Part shown: positions 18,236-26,618 of the stretch, one piece after another
Position numbering within the stretch: position 1 is the first letter of the stretch
Layout: each line of letters begins with the position of its first letter
DNA from: Burkholderiaceae bacterium
Lineage (GTDB): Bacteria > Pseudomonadota > Gammaproteobacteria > Burkholderiales > Burkholderiaceae_C
Length of the DNA: 32,758 nucleotides
Direction of reading: 5' to 3'
NCBI GenBank assembly: GCA_016790175.1
Contig: JAEUPI010000123.1
Coordinates: 1-32,758 of the forward strand
Position numbers and translations under genes: made by a program
Notes under the pieces: model-generated
What the model was told of the DNA's origin: nothing
What the model saw: the letters and a program-made list of their open reading frames with translations, nothing else
Database searches by the model: none

Positions 18236-20368
18236 CTACAGGTTGCCCGCGAACAGCTTGCGGATGAACATCTGCTTGAAACTGCGAGCGTCTTCCAGGC
18301 CCAGCCGCTCGAGGTATTCGCGTGGCGCCTCCTTGTCTTCCCACAGGCTCTTGATCGCCATCGTCACCAGCTCGGCCGGGTGCTGCGTGGCGTGCTTCAG
18401 CCGCTTGAGCGCGCGCACGATGTGCAGCTCGTCTTCGGTGAGATCGGTGCCGAACGGAAAGTCCGGCAGCAGCCCGGCCCGGCTCCATGGATGCAGCTTC
18501 TCATCCAGCGCCGCAGGCAGGTTGCCGCGATAGCGCTCAGGCAACTGGTAGTCGGCGCGCAGCTTGCCGTGGGCCTTGGCCTGCCGTACCAGCTCGTCCT
18601 GGAAGCGCGAATCGGCGATCGCGATCAGGCGCTGGACGACTTCGGTGTCGCTGCGGCCGCGCAGGTCGGCCACGCCGTACTCGGTGATCACGATGTCGCG
18701 CAGGTGACGCGGGATCGTGGTGTGGCCGTAGCTCCAGACGATGCTGCTGTGCAGGCCGTCCTTGTGCTCGTGGGTGGCGTTGAGCATCAGGATCGAGCGC
18801 GCGTCGGGCAGCGCATGGGCCATCGCGACGAAGTTGTACTGCCCACCGACGCCCGAGACGACCTGGCCGCTCTCGAAGGCATCGGACACTGCGGCGCCGA
18901 GCAGGGTGACCATCATCGTCTTGTTCATGAAGCGGCCGCCTCGGCGCTGCGCGCGCTTGAGGTCGGACTCGCCTTGGGACTTGCCGTACAGCTGGTTGAT
19001 GTATTCGATGCGCGTCATGTCGATGCGCGCCAGCTCGGCTTCGGGCATGCGGCGCAGCCGTTCGTAGAAGTCCGACGGGCCGAGGAAGAAGCCGCCGTGC
19101 ATGGTCACCCCGCCGGCCAGGCGGGTGCCGAGCAAGCTCTTGCAGACGGTGTCGAATCCTTCCGGCGAGGCGAGATCGTTGGCGATGTGCTGCTGCTCGA
19201 ACGCCAACCCGGCGGAGTCGACGCGAACGCCCGGCCGGAAGATGCCGAAGCGCGTCAGGAAGTCGACATCGTCGGCCGACAACGGGCTGCGCACACGGCC
19301 GGCATCCAGCAGCGCGCGCAGCATGTCCGGCGTGACGGCGGCGTCGGCGATGCGGCCCTCGTTGAGCAGCCGCTGCAGCGTGGCATCGGCATACACCTCG
19401 CGACGCACGACGCCGGCCTGGATCAGGTGAAGAAAGCCGTTGACGAACATCTCGGAGCAACCATAGATGCCGGCATCGAAGCGACCGAGCTCGCGTTCTT
19501 GCACGCCGTCCGGGCAAAGGCTCTCGAGGATGCGCCGATATTCCGGGCCATGGCGGTCGCGCACGATCAGCGCCTGCGCGATCGCGTCTCCGAGCGAGCC
19601 GATGCCGATCTGCAGCGTGCCGCCGTCGGGCACCAGGCTGGCCGCGTGCAGGCCGATGGCGTAGTCGGCGGTGCTCACCTTGCCGTTGGGTGGCCCGAAC
19701 AGCGTGTGCGTGGCCGCCGGGTCGGTCACCACGATGTCGAAGAAACCGGGATCGACCTCGGCCGTGTTGGGCATGAATGGCATCTTCTCGTTGATGACGC
19801 CCAGCTTCAGCAGCGGTCGGCCTTCGCGTGCGTAGCGCTCGACGACCTCGAAGGTCACATCCGGGTTGCTCGACAGCGACAGCCGCTGCCCTCCGGGCCC
19901 ATGCCGTGCGCCGACCGCCTGCGCAATGACGTTCATGCCCTGCACCGCCATGTCGCGCGCGACGAAGGTGTAGTTGGTGGAGATGTAGCCCTGCTGCGCC
20001 GCCAGGTTGCCCAGGTAGTCGCCGGTCTTGAAGTAGAACTCGCGCACGTCGATGTTCGCCGGCAGCGCGCCGGCGCGCGCGTCCTTCACATAGTCGAGGT
20101 CGGGATAGTCGTCGAAGACGCGTGCGACCAGCGGCTCCAGAAAGTGGCGCTCCAGGTCGCTCTTGCCGACCGGCTTCTCCAGCGACAGTGCGGTCACGAT
20201 CGTGAGCTTGCGCTTCGGGTTGGCCTTGATGCGCCGATACAGGGCGTTGACGAGCGGATTGGGCTTGCCGATGCCCAGCGGGATGCCGAGCACGATGTCG
20301 CCCTTCACCGTATCGAGCACGACGTCTACGGCAGCGGCAATCGAATCGATCGTCAGTGGGGTTTTCAC
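18236..20368 (-). CDS. Acetyl-CoA hydrolase/transferase family protein, long form
   Basis: A 710-residue member of the acetyl-CoA hydrolase/CoA-transferase family, longer than the common 500-640. Seen are GIPLGIGKPNPLVNALYRR at the start, LGVINEKMPFMPN, LQIGIGSLGDAIAQAL with the conserved G-x-G loop, FDAGIYGCSEMFVNGFLHL, and the C-terminal-domain segments VVSGVGGQYNFVAMAHAL and ITEYGVADLRGRSDTEV. The C-terminal tail (HATQHPAELVTMAIKSLWED) is extra. It moves CoA between short acyl groups or hydrolyses acyl-CoA; the exact substrate is not readable. Start is GTG 20368 with GGAGG four bases before it. It diverges from the diguanylate cyclase across 116 bases. Confidence 0.9.
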   Translation of the reverse strand: MKTPLTIDSIAAAVDVVLDTVKGDIVLGIPLGIGKPNPLVNALYRRIKANPKRKLTIVTALSLEKPVGKSDLERHFLEPLVARVFDDYPDLDYVKDARAGALPANIDVREFYFKTGDYLGNLAAQQGYISTNYTFVARDMAVQGMNVIAQAVGARHGPGGQRLSLSSNPDVTFEVVERYAREGRPLLKLGVINEKMPFMPNTAEVDPGFFDIVVTDPAATHTLFGPPNGKVSTADYAIGLHAASLVPDGGTLQIGIGSLGDAIAQALIVRDRHGPEYRRILESLCPDGVQERELGRFDAGIYGCSEMFVNGFLHLIQAGVVRREVYADATLQRLLNEGRIADAAVTPDMLRALLDAGRVRSPLSADDVDFLTRFGIFRPGVRVDSAGLAFEQQHIANDLASPEGFDTVCKSLLGTRLAGGVTMHGGFFLGPSDFYERLRRMPEAELARIDMTRIEYINQLYGKSQGESDLKRAQRRGGRFMNKTMMVTLLGAAVSDAFESGQVVSGVGGQYNFVAMAHALPDARSILMLNATHEHKDGLHSSIVWSYGHTTIPRHLRDIVITEYGVADLRGRSDTEVVQRLIAIADSRFQDELVRQAKAHGKLRADYQLPERYRGNLPAALDEKLHPWSRAGLLPDFPFGTDLTEDELHIVRALKRLKHATQHPAELVTMAIKSLWEDKEAPREYLERLGLEDARSFKQMFIRKLFAGNL

Positions 20369-20424
20369 GGAGCCTCCGAACAGGGGGTCAATCCCTCAAA
20401 GTGTGGTCCCCAGCGGCCCGGTCG

Positions 20425-20444
20425 GGATTGCGCACCGGCAATCC
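20425..20444. promoter_or_regulatory. Interrupted dyad between divergent genes
   Basis: GGATTGC (20425-20431) and GCAATCC (20438-20444) are perfect 7-bp arms six bases apart. The inner part ATTGC-N6-GCAAT contains a T-N11-A, the skeleton of LysR-type boxes. It lies midway between the acetyl-CoA hydrolase and diguanylate cyclase starts. No regulator gene is adjacent, so the protein that binds is unknown. Confidence 0.4.
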
Positions 20445-20472
20445 GTGGGTGGTGGCGGCCGGCGGAAGACGC

Positions 20473-20478
20473 TAAGCT
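20473..20478 (+). promoter_or_regulatory. -10-like element placing transcription start on the cyclase GTG
   Basis: TAAGCT, followed by GCGACC and then the GTG at 20485. If transcription begins seven bases after the hexamer, the mRNA starts at the first base of the start codon. The -35 region is not recognisable. Confidence 0.4.
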
Positions 20479-20484
20479 GCGACC

Positions 20485-21303
20485 GTGCAGAACGAATTGC
20501 CTTCGCAATCGAATTGGATGACGCGCTCCAGCCGCGCGCTGGTGCAGATCGGCTTCGTGCCGGCGCTGGTGTTGGTCACGCTGGTGCTGGTGCCGGTGTT
20601 CGCGTTGCTGGCACCGCTGGTGGTGATGATGCTCGGCCGCGGTGCGCCGGTGCTGGCCGCGCAGGTGGCGGCACTGTCGGCCCTGATCCTGGTGCCTTCG
20701 GTCGGCGCGCTGGTGCTGCGGCTGCTGTTCCAGCTCGAGCGCGCGCGTGCCCGCTTGTCGGTGCTCGCCACACAGGATGCGCTCACCGGCATCCACAACC
20801 GGCGCTACTTCTTCGAGATCGCCGAACGCGAATGGTCGCGCTGCCGGCGATATGGCGAAGATGCGGCGCTGCTGCTGATCGACGCCGACAACTTCAAGGC
20901 CATCAACGACGTCTATGGCCATCTCTGCGGCGACAGGCTGCTGATCGCGATCGCCAAGGCCGTGCGCGCCACGCTGCGCCAGCCCGACCTGATGGCCCGT
21001 TTCGGCGGCGAGGAGCTGATCATCCTGCTGCCGCACACCGATCCGCTGGGCGCGCTCGACGTGGCCGAGCGCATCCGCGAGCGTGTGGCCGGCGGTCGCC
21101 TGGAGTGGAACGGCGAGAAGGTCGGCACGACGGTCAGCGTCGGGGTCGCCTCGTACGCCGGCGACGATCGCACGCTCGACGCGCTGATCCACGATGCCGA
21201 CCTGGCGCTCTACGCGGCCAAGAAGGCCGGCCGCAACTGCGTGCGTGCGGCCCCGATCAAGCCGCGGCGCAGCGGCGAGACGCATCGGGAAACCTCGAAG
21301 TAA
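20485..21303 (+). CDS. Membrane-bound diguanylate cyclase (GGDEF)
   Basis: A 272-residue protein with two membrane segments (about residues 20-50 and 60-85), a short helix, and a GGDEF domain that makes cyclic di-GMP from two GTP. The domain starts ATQDALTGIHNRRYFFE, has LLLIDADNFKAINDVYGH, and the active-site GGEEL at 174-178, the common GGEEF with Leu last. The inhibitory site R-x-x-D (residues 165-168) lies the standard five residues before it, so feedback by product is expected. Start is GTG 20485, possibly leaderless; ATG 20518 is the alternative. There is no sensor domain outside the membrane part. It converges on the lipocalin gene. Confidence 0.93.
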   Translation: MQNELPSQSNWMTRSSRALVQIGFVPALVLVTLVLVPVFALLAPLVVMMLGRGAPVLAAQVAALSALILVPSVGALVLRLLFQLERARARLSVLATQDALTGIHNRRYFFEIAEREWSRCRRYGEDAALLLIDADNFKAINDVYGHLCGDRLLIAIAKAVRATLRQPDLMARFGGEELIILLPHTDPLGALDVAERIRERVAGGRLEWNGEKVGTTVSVGVASYAGDDRTLDALIHDADLALYAAKKAGRNCVRAAPIKPRRSGETHRETSK

Positions 21304-21330
21304 AGGCGGGGCCAAGGGCGCGCGCCGGCG

Positions 21331-22491
21331 TCAAAGCCGCAGCGATTTGGCGTAGCCGGTCATCTCCAGATAGCCGCGCCCCGCGCGCTGGCCGTTGGCG
21401 TCGAACAGGTCCGACAGGCCCTCCCAGTACACCGCACCATTGCTCGCACGGCCGTCGAGCTCCTGCGCGTCCATCAGCGCGCGCACCGTGTAGCGGCCGG
21501 CCGGCGAGACGATCTGCCACTGCACCGGGTAGCGGGCCAGCGAGGTGGGGCTGCTCCAGTGGCGCAGCGGCACGAACTGCACCTCGTCGGGCTCAAAGAT
21601 GCGCAGCCTGCCGTCGGCCGTGCGATGGCTGCCGCCGGCCCACAGCGGCGTGCCGTCGCGCCGCCGCAGGCGAAAGGCGGTGAGCGCACCGCCGTCGACG
21701 AGGTTGATGCCGATCCAGTCCCATCCGACGGCGTCGGTCGGCATCAGCTCGTCGCTCCACTCGTGGTCCAGCCAAGCCCGCCCCTGCAGCGTGCGCGAGG
21801 CACCGGCCAGCAGGAGCACGGCCGTCACCTGCAACTGGGGCAGGCTGTAGTAGTGGCTCGCCTGCTGCGGCAACGGGCCCTTGCGTGAATGGCCGGCCAC
21901 ACCCTGCAGCAGCAGCGGCTGCGTGGCCGTGAGGTCGGTCTGCAGTTCGAACGCGGCCTCGCCACCGCCGACGCGGGCGGTGTAGCGGCTGGCTTCGGTT
22001 GTGCCGGTGCGACGCATCGTCCAGTGGCCGAGCCGGAGGTCGGTGTCGTCGGCTGCCGCTGCGGCCTCGCGGGCCGCGGGGTCGCCGCTCCAGCGCGCCA
22101 CGCGCTGCGCTTGCCAGTGGCGGCCGGCGGCGACATCGCTGATCGCGGCATGCGCGAACAGCAGCTGGCGCGGCACGAAGCGTCCGTTCATGTCGGCGGC
22201 CAGACCGGTGCGGCTGCGAAAGAAGGTGATCTGAAAGCCGATCGGCATCGCACCCGCATCGAGCCATCCGGTGGCGTACCACCACTCGATGCGCGCGCCG
22301 GGGTGAGCACCATGGTCTCGCGGAAACCGCAGCACGCGACCGGCACGCACGGCATCGTCGTCGCCGGCGCCAGAGGTCGCATGAGCCCCCAGGGCCGCCC
22401 CAAGGGCGAATACCGGCGGGCGCAGCCCGGAGGTACTCCGATGAGCGATCGCTGGCACCGCCAGCAGCCAGGCGCGCCGCGAGAACCTCAC
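21331..22491 (-). CDS. AttH/CrtC-like lipocalin domain protein, exported
   Basis: A 386-residue protein. GTG 22491 overlaps the permease stop (GTGA) and has GGAGG just upstream, so this start is chosen although the frame stays open for another 1.4 kb. The N-terminus RFSRRAWLLAVPAIA resembles a twin-arginine signal. The mature part is a double lipocalin-like (CrtC/AttH) fold: RIEWWYATGWLDAG, MPIGFQITFFRSRTG, ARWSGDP, RAWLDHEWSDELMP, VGWDWIGINLVDGGALTAFRLR, and GRGYLEMTGYAKSL. Such proteins accompany FtsX-type ABC transporters and may bind a lipid-like molecule. It is the last gene of the 26555-to-21331 cassette. Confidence 0.9.
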   Translation of the reverse strand: MRFSRRAWLLAVPAIAHRSTSGLRPPVFALGAALGAHATSGAGDDDAVRAGRVLRFPRDHGAHPGARIEWWYATGWLDAGAMPIGFQITFFRSRTGLAADMNGRFVPRQLLFAHAAISDVAAGRHWQAQRVARWSGDPAAREAAAAADDTDLRLGHWTMRRTGTTEASRYTARVGGGEAAFELQTDLTATQPLLLQGVAGHSRKGPLPQQASHYYSLPQLQVTAVLLLAGASRTLQGRAWLDHEWSDELMPTDAVGWDWIGINLVDGGALTAFRLRRRDGTPLWAGGSHRTADGRLRIFEPDEVQFVPLRHWSSPTSLARYPVQWQIVSPAGRYTVRALMDAQELDGRASNGAVYWEGLSDLFDANGQRAGRGYLEMTGYAKSLRL

Positions 22492-25010
22492 CAGTCCTCC
22501 TTCACCGCCAGCACGGCATCGCGCGCCGCGGCTCGGCGCGCGCTGACCGCGGCTGTCGCCATGCCGCAGGCGACCACGGCGGCGGCCAGCGCCGCCAGGC
22601 GCAGCCAGGGCACGACCAGCGGCATGGTCCAGTGGAAGCTCTGCGGGTTCACCACATGCACGAGCACGACGCTGACGGCCACGCCGAGCGCCACGCCGAT
22701 CAGCGCGCCGGCCGCCAGCCAGGCCGCGGCCTCGCCGGTCACGATGCCGAGCACCTGGGCGCGCGTGAGGCCCAGGTGGGTCAGCAGGCCGAACTCCTTG
22801 CGGCGGGCGATCACCTGGGCCGACAGGCTTGCCGCCACGCCAACCAGGCCGACCGCGATCGCCACGATCTGCAGGTAGCGTGTCACCGCAAAACTGCGGT
22901 CGAAGATGGCGAGCGACATCTGCCGCAACTCGCCTGCGGTGGCCGCGTCGAGCGGCGTGCCGGCGCCCGATCGCTCGCGCAACGTGTTCGACAGTGCGGC
23001 GGCGTCTGCGCCCGGCGCCAGCCACAGCGCGAGTTCGGTGATGCGATCGTCGCCGCCATGCGCGCGCCAGACCGCCGGCTCGACCACGATGGCGCCGAAC
23101 TGGCGTGCGTAGTCGCGAAAGACGCCGCGCACGGTGACCTGCTTCAGGCCGGCTGGCAGTGGCAGTCCGAACCGACTGCCCGACCGCCAGCCGTGCAGCG
23201 TGGCGGCCGGTTCGCTGACCCACACGCCGATCTCGCCGGCAGCGACCTCGATCGCCGGGCCGAGCAGCGGCAGCGCCTGTGCACGGTCGTCGACCGGCCG
23301 AACGATCAGGGCCGCACTGGGCTGGCGTGGATCGAGCGATACCGGTCGTACCAGTGAGGGACGCACCCGCACGACCCCGGGCAGCGTGGCGGCGTCGGCG
23401 GCGAAGCCGGCCGGCAGACTCATCGCGCCGCTCGTGCTGCCGCCGGCGGCCACGCGCAGATAGAGGTCGGCCGGCAACACGGCATCGAGCCAGTCGGTCA
23501 CCGCCGTGCGGAAGCTGCCGACCATCACCGTGAGGGCGACCGAGAGCGCCAGGCTGGCGACCACCCCGGCGACGGCTGCACTGGCGGTGTGGCGTTGGTG
23601 GCGCGCGCGCTGCCAGGCCAGCAGCACCAGTGGCCGCCGTTGCGCGACCGGCCGCACCAGCAGCAACTGCACGGTCGCCGGCACCAGCGCCACGCCACCG
23701 GCCAGCAACGCGGCGACCGAGGCGTACGCTGCCAGCGGCAATCCGCCCCAAGACGGCAGCAGTGCCAGCAGGGCCCCGAGCGCGATGAGCATCAGGCCGG
23801 GCGCGGCCGGCGCCGGGCGCAGCGCTGTAGACGACAGGCCCTTGAGCGCCTGCGCGGGCGCCAGCCGCTCTGCCACGCGCGCCGGCCACCAGGCTCCGGC
23901 CACCGCGGTGAGCGTGCCGAGTGCGCCGTAGAGCAACGACGCCGGCCAGGACCATTGCAGCGTGGGTGCGATGCCGGGGAAGTAGCCGCCGCCCAGATCA
24001 CCGCTGAGCAGCCGCAGCGCAGCCGCTGCCAGCAGCACGCCGACGATCAGGCCGAGCAGACTTCCGGCCGCGCCGAGCAGCGCCGCCTCGGCGAGCACGA
24101 GCGAGCGTCGATCGGCGCCCGGCAGCCCGAGCACGCCGAGCAGCGCGAACATCGGCGTGCGCTGGGCGACCGCGAGCGCGAGCACCGAATAGACCAGGAA
24201 GCCACCGACGAGCAGCGCCACCCCGGCCAGCACGCTGAGGTTCACGCGGTAGGCGCGCGACAGGTTCGATGCGCGCTCCAGGGCGTCGTCGGCGTGCGCC
24301 ACACGGACATCGGTCGGCAGTGTCTGCGTGCGCAGCCAGTCGCTGCGGTCGACGCCGCTGGCCAGGCGCAGGTCGATGCGATGCAGCCGGCCGACCGGCC
24401 CGAAACGGGCCTGTGCCGAGGCGATGTCGATTGCCAGCATCGGCGCGCCCGCGGCGGCGATGCGACCGGCCACGCGCCAGCGCCCCCAGCCGTCGCGGGT
24501 GCGCAGTTCCAGCCAGGCACCTTCGGCCACGCCCAGCCGTTCGAGCGCAGACGCGTTCGCGAACACGGCCTCGGGGTCGAGCACGACCAGCGGCGCCTCG
24601 CCGGTGGCCGGCCGCGGCATCAGCGCGGGCGCCACCGAGGCGATGCGCAACGCATCGAGGCCGATCACGCGTACGGCGACCGGGCGCGTGCCGGCGTCGC
24701 GACGTGCGACGGCGTCGAGCTCCAGCATCGGGCTCGCCACCTGCACCTGCGGGTCGAGCGCGAGGGTCTCGATCAGCGTGTCGTCGAATCCCTGCGGCGC
24801 ACGCGATGCCAGCGAGACATCGGGCTCGCCGTTGGCCGCGCGCACGGCGGCGGTGAACTCCGACAGCGCCGAGGCGTTGATCAGCTGCACCGAGAAGGCC
24901 AGTGCCACGCCGAGTGCGACCGCGAGCGCGACGGTGGCATGTCGCCATGGATGCTGGCGCCATTCGGCCAGCGACAGCGAGCGGATCAGCGGCAGCAGGC
25001 GGGCGGACAC
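22488..25010 (-). CDS. FtsX/MacB-like ABC transporter permease with two FtsX domains
   Basis: An 840-residue inner-membrane protein of the type that works with a LolD-like ATPase to move or extract lipophilic molecules across the periplasm. An N-terminal membrane segment (ATVALAVALGVALAFSVQLI) is followed by a periplasmic region to about 245. A three-helix FtsX domain comes next, then a further membrane pair, a second periplasmic region (about 500-700) and a final FtsX domain (QIVAIAVGLVGVAASLSAQV and following). Start is GTG 25010; TACGAT (25018-25023) ends seven bases before it and no ribosome binding site is seen. Its stop overlaps the lipocalin gene. The ATPase gene is two genes upstream. 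Confidence 0.92.
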   Translation of the reverse strand: MSARLLPLIRSLSLAEWRQHPWRHATVALAVALGVALAFSVQLINASALSEFTAAVRAANGEPDVSLASRAPQGFDDTLIETLALDPQVQVASPMLELDAVARRDAGTRPVAVRVIGLDALRIASVAPALMPRPATGEAPLVVLDPEAVFANASALERLGVAEGAWLELRTRDGWGRWRVAGRIAAAGAPMLAIDIASAQARFGPVGRLHRIDLRLASGVDRSDWLRTQTLPTDVRVAHADDALERASNLSRAYRVNLSVLAGVALLVGGFLVYSVLALAVAQRTPMFALLGVLGLPGADRRSLVLAEAALLGAAGSLLGLIVGVLLAAAALRLLSGDLGGGYFPGIAPTLQWSWPASLLYGALGTLTAVAGAWWPARVAERLAPAQALKGLSSTALRPAPAAPGLMLIALGALLALLPSWGGLPLAAYASVAALLAGGVALVPATVQLLLVRPVAQRRPLVLLAWQRARHQRHTASAAVAGVVASLALSVALTVMVGSFRTAVTDWLDAVLPADLYLRVAAGGSTSGAMSLPAGFAADAATLPGVVRVRPSLVRPVSLDPRQPSAALIVRPVDDRAQALPLLGPAIEVAAGEIGVWVSEPAATLHGWRSGSRFGLPLPAGLKQVTVRGVFRDYARQFGAIVVEPAVWRAHGGDDRITELALWLAPGADAAALSNTLRERSGAGTPLDAATAGELRQMSLAIFDRSFAVTRYLQIVAIAVGLVGVAASLSAQVIARRKEFGLLTHLGLTRAQVLGIVTGEAAAWLAAGALIGVALGVAVSVVLVHVVNPQSFHWTMPLVVPWLRLAALAAAVVACGMATAAVSARRAAARDAVLAVKEDW

Positions 25011-25017
25011 GGCGCCG

Positions 25018-25023
25018 ATCGTA
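25018..25023 (-). promoter_or_regulatory. -10-like element immediately before the FtsX permease gene
   Basis: TACGAT on the minus strand, followed by seven bases and the GTG at 25010. Four of six bases match TATAAT. It could give the permease and lipocalin genes their own leaderless transcript inside the cassette. Confidence 0.35.
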
Positions 25024-25050
25024 CGGCGCGCCGTGTCGGGCCGCTGCGCA

Positions 25051-25818
25051 TCAGGCCGGCACTCGGTAGTCGCGTGTACCCACCAGATCGACGCCGCAAT
25101 GCAGCTCGCGCACCCATGCGATGAACTGCTGCACGGCGGGGCCGGTCAGCGGCACGCCGTGTTGCGGGGCGATCATGCGGATATCGAGCGTCGACACCAT
25201 GTCGGCCCACAGGCGCAGCACCTTGTTCGACACCATGTAGCGCCGATGGAACGGCTCCATGGCCGGCAGCAGCTCGCGCAGGTCGTTGGCGGGTGTGGCG
25301 GCCCGTTTGCCGGCCACCAGCGAGACGCCGAGGTCACCCGAGAACAGGATGCGCGAGACCGGGTCGTAGAACTGGAAATTGCCTTCGGCATGCAGGAAGT
25401 GAGCCGGAATCGCCAGCAGTTGATGGCGGCCGATCGGAATGCGCATGCCGGCGTCGGGGATGCCCACCACGCGACCCTCTGTCTTGCCGGCCTTGCAGAA
25501 ATGCGGCACGAAGCGCTCCCACAGCGTGGAGATGTAGAGCGTGGCCGGTGTCGCCGTCGTCCAGCGATCGAGCGCGGCGATGATGTCCGGGTCGGCGTGC
25601 GAGGCGAGCAGGGCACTCAGCTTGCTCGGCGGGAAGTGCCGCGTCATCGCCAGAGACAGCTCGTTGTAGGCCATGTTGCCGCCCGGATCGATGATCGCGC
25701 CGGTGTCGCCGTCGACGATCAGGAACTGGTTGGCCTGCACGGCATCGCCGCTGCCGTCGCACAATTCGCTGAACATCAGGCACTGGTGGTCGCCTTGGCG
25801 AAAGAGTTCGGTGGGCAT
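25051..25818 (-). CDS. Stand-alone di-iron metallo-beta-lactamase-fold protein (ODP-like)
   Basis: A 255-residue protein resembling the oxygen-binding di-iron domain of flavodiiron proteins but without the flavodoxin part. It opens with LFRQGDHQCLMFSEL, then QANQFLIVDGDTGAIIDPGG. Metal ligand candidates are SHADPD (His-x-Asp-x-Asp where flavodiiron proteins have His-x-Glu-x-Asp), FLHAEGNFQFYD, LFSGDLG and PQHG. Family members bind oxygen or nitric oxide, or sense them; the substrate here is unknown. Start is ATG 25818 with GGGAG 8 bases before it. It sits between the ATPase and permease genes of one ABC transporter, with an FNR-like site upstream. Confidence 0.88.
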   Translation of the reverse strand: MPTELFRQGDHQCLMFSELCDGSGDAVQANQFLIVDGDTGAIIDPGGNMAYNELSLAMTRHFPPSKLSALLASHADPDIIAALDRWTTATPATLYISTLWERFVPHFCKAGKTEGRVVGIPDAGMRIPIGRHQLLAIPAHFLHAEGNFQFYDPVSRILFSGDLGVSLVAGKRAATPANDLRELLPAMEPFHRRYMVSNKVLRLWADMVSTLDIRMIAPQHGVPLTGPAVQQFIAWVRELHCGVDLVGTRDYRVPA

Positions 25819-25885
25819 GCTGGGGCTCCCGCGGCGCGTCGCATCGCGATGCCGCGCACTCTATCGATTGCCCTTAGGAGGTCGC

Positions 25886-25899
25886 CTGACCTGCGTCAA
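25886..25899 (-). promoter_or_regulatory. FNR/DNR-like operator upstream of the di-iron protein gene
   Basis: On the minus strand TTGAC-GCAG-GTCAG matches the CRP/FNR-family dyad TTGAC-N4-GTCAA at nine of ten specified bases. A possible -10, TAGAGT (25863-25858), would place the start point near 25851, so the dyad centre is at -41.5, the usual class II position. The site overlaps the stop codon of the ATPase gene. The -10 was chosen after seeing the site, so the spacing is weaker evidence than it looks. Confidence 0.5.
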
Positions 25900-26555
25900 G
25901 CACCTGCCGGCACCGTGACGATTCCACACGAAGTGAGGCGGATCACACGATCGGCGCGCTGCGTGGCCGCTTCGGCGTGTGTGGCGAGCAGGCAGGCGGC
26001 GCCTTCGAGTCGAACCTGCTCCGCCAGCAGATCAAGCATGCGCAGCGCGTTGGCCGGGTCGAGGTTGCCGGTCGGCTCGTCCGCGAGGATCAGCGCCGGG
26101 CTGTGGACGAGCGCCCGCGCCAGGGCCACGCGCTGCAGCTGCCCGCCGGACAGCTGCGCCGGCATGCGTGCGGCGAGGCCGCCGAGGCCCACACGCTCGA
26201 GCAGCTGTTGCACGCGGGCCGCATCGGGCCGGCCCAGCAACAGCAGCGGCAGGGCCACGTTGTCGGCCACGCTCAGGTGCGGCAACACGTGGAAGGCCTG
26301 GAACACGAAGCCCAGATGCTCCCGACGCAGCCGCGCGCGCGCATCGGCGTCGAGCGAGTGCACCGGTTGGCCGTCGAGCACGATCTCGCCGCGATCGGCC
26401 TCGTCGAGCCCGGCAATGCAGTTCAGCAGCGTCGATTTGCCGACACCCGATTCGCCCATCAGCACGACGAACTCGCCGCGCGCAAGCTCGAACGACACCT
26501 GTTCGAACACCGACATCTCACCGTAGGCCTTGGCCAGAGCGTTCACGCGCAGCAT
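25896..26555 (-). CDS. LolD/MacB-type ABC transporter ATPase
   Basis: A 219-residue ATPase with Walker A GESGVGKST, Q-loop FVFQAFHVLPHLSV, signature LSGGQLQRVALARAL, Walker B LILADEPTGNLD and H-loop LLATHAE. The form is typical of LolD and MacB, which drive FtsX-like permeases without transporting through a channel. The permease at 22488-25010 is the likely partner; the di-iron gene lies between them. Start is ATG 26555, with no clear ribosome binding site. The export substrate is unknown. It is the first gene of the cassette; DUF3014 lies 63 bases upstream on the same strand. Confidence 0.95.
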   Translation of the reverse strand: MLRVNALAKAYGEMSVFEQVSFELARGEFVVLMGESGVGKSTLLNCIAGLDEADRGEIVLDGQPVHSLDADARARLRREHLGFVFQAFHVLPHLSVADNVALPLLLLGRPDAARVQQLLERVGLGGLAARMPAQLSGGQLQRVALARALVHSPALILADEPTGNLDPANALRMLDLLAEQVRLEGAACLLATHAEAATQRADRVIRLTSCGIVTVPAGA

Positions 26556-26618
26556 GCGCGCGATGATGCCCGAGCCCGCGGCGGCTTCCGTTCGACGCCG
26601 CGACGTTTGCGGCGACGT

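Noticed and set aside
22492-23955. Open frame extending the lipocalin gene by about 488 residues upstream on the minus strand
   Set aside because: It runs through the FtsX permease gene in another frame, is rich in Arg/Gly/Ala without family motifs, and the GTG at 22491 has a strong ribosome binding site and a stop-start overlap.
25889-25905. TTGACG as a -35 with TAAGGG as -10 for the di-iron gene
   Set aside because: TAAGGG matches the -10 consensus at only two positions; the FNR-like reading with TAGAGT explains the same bases better.
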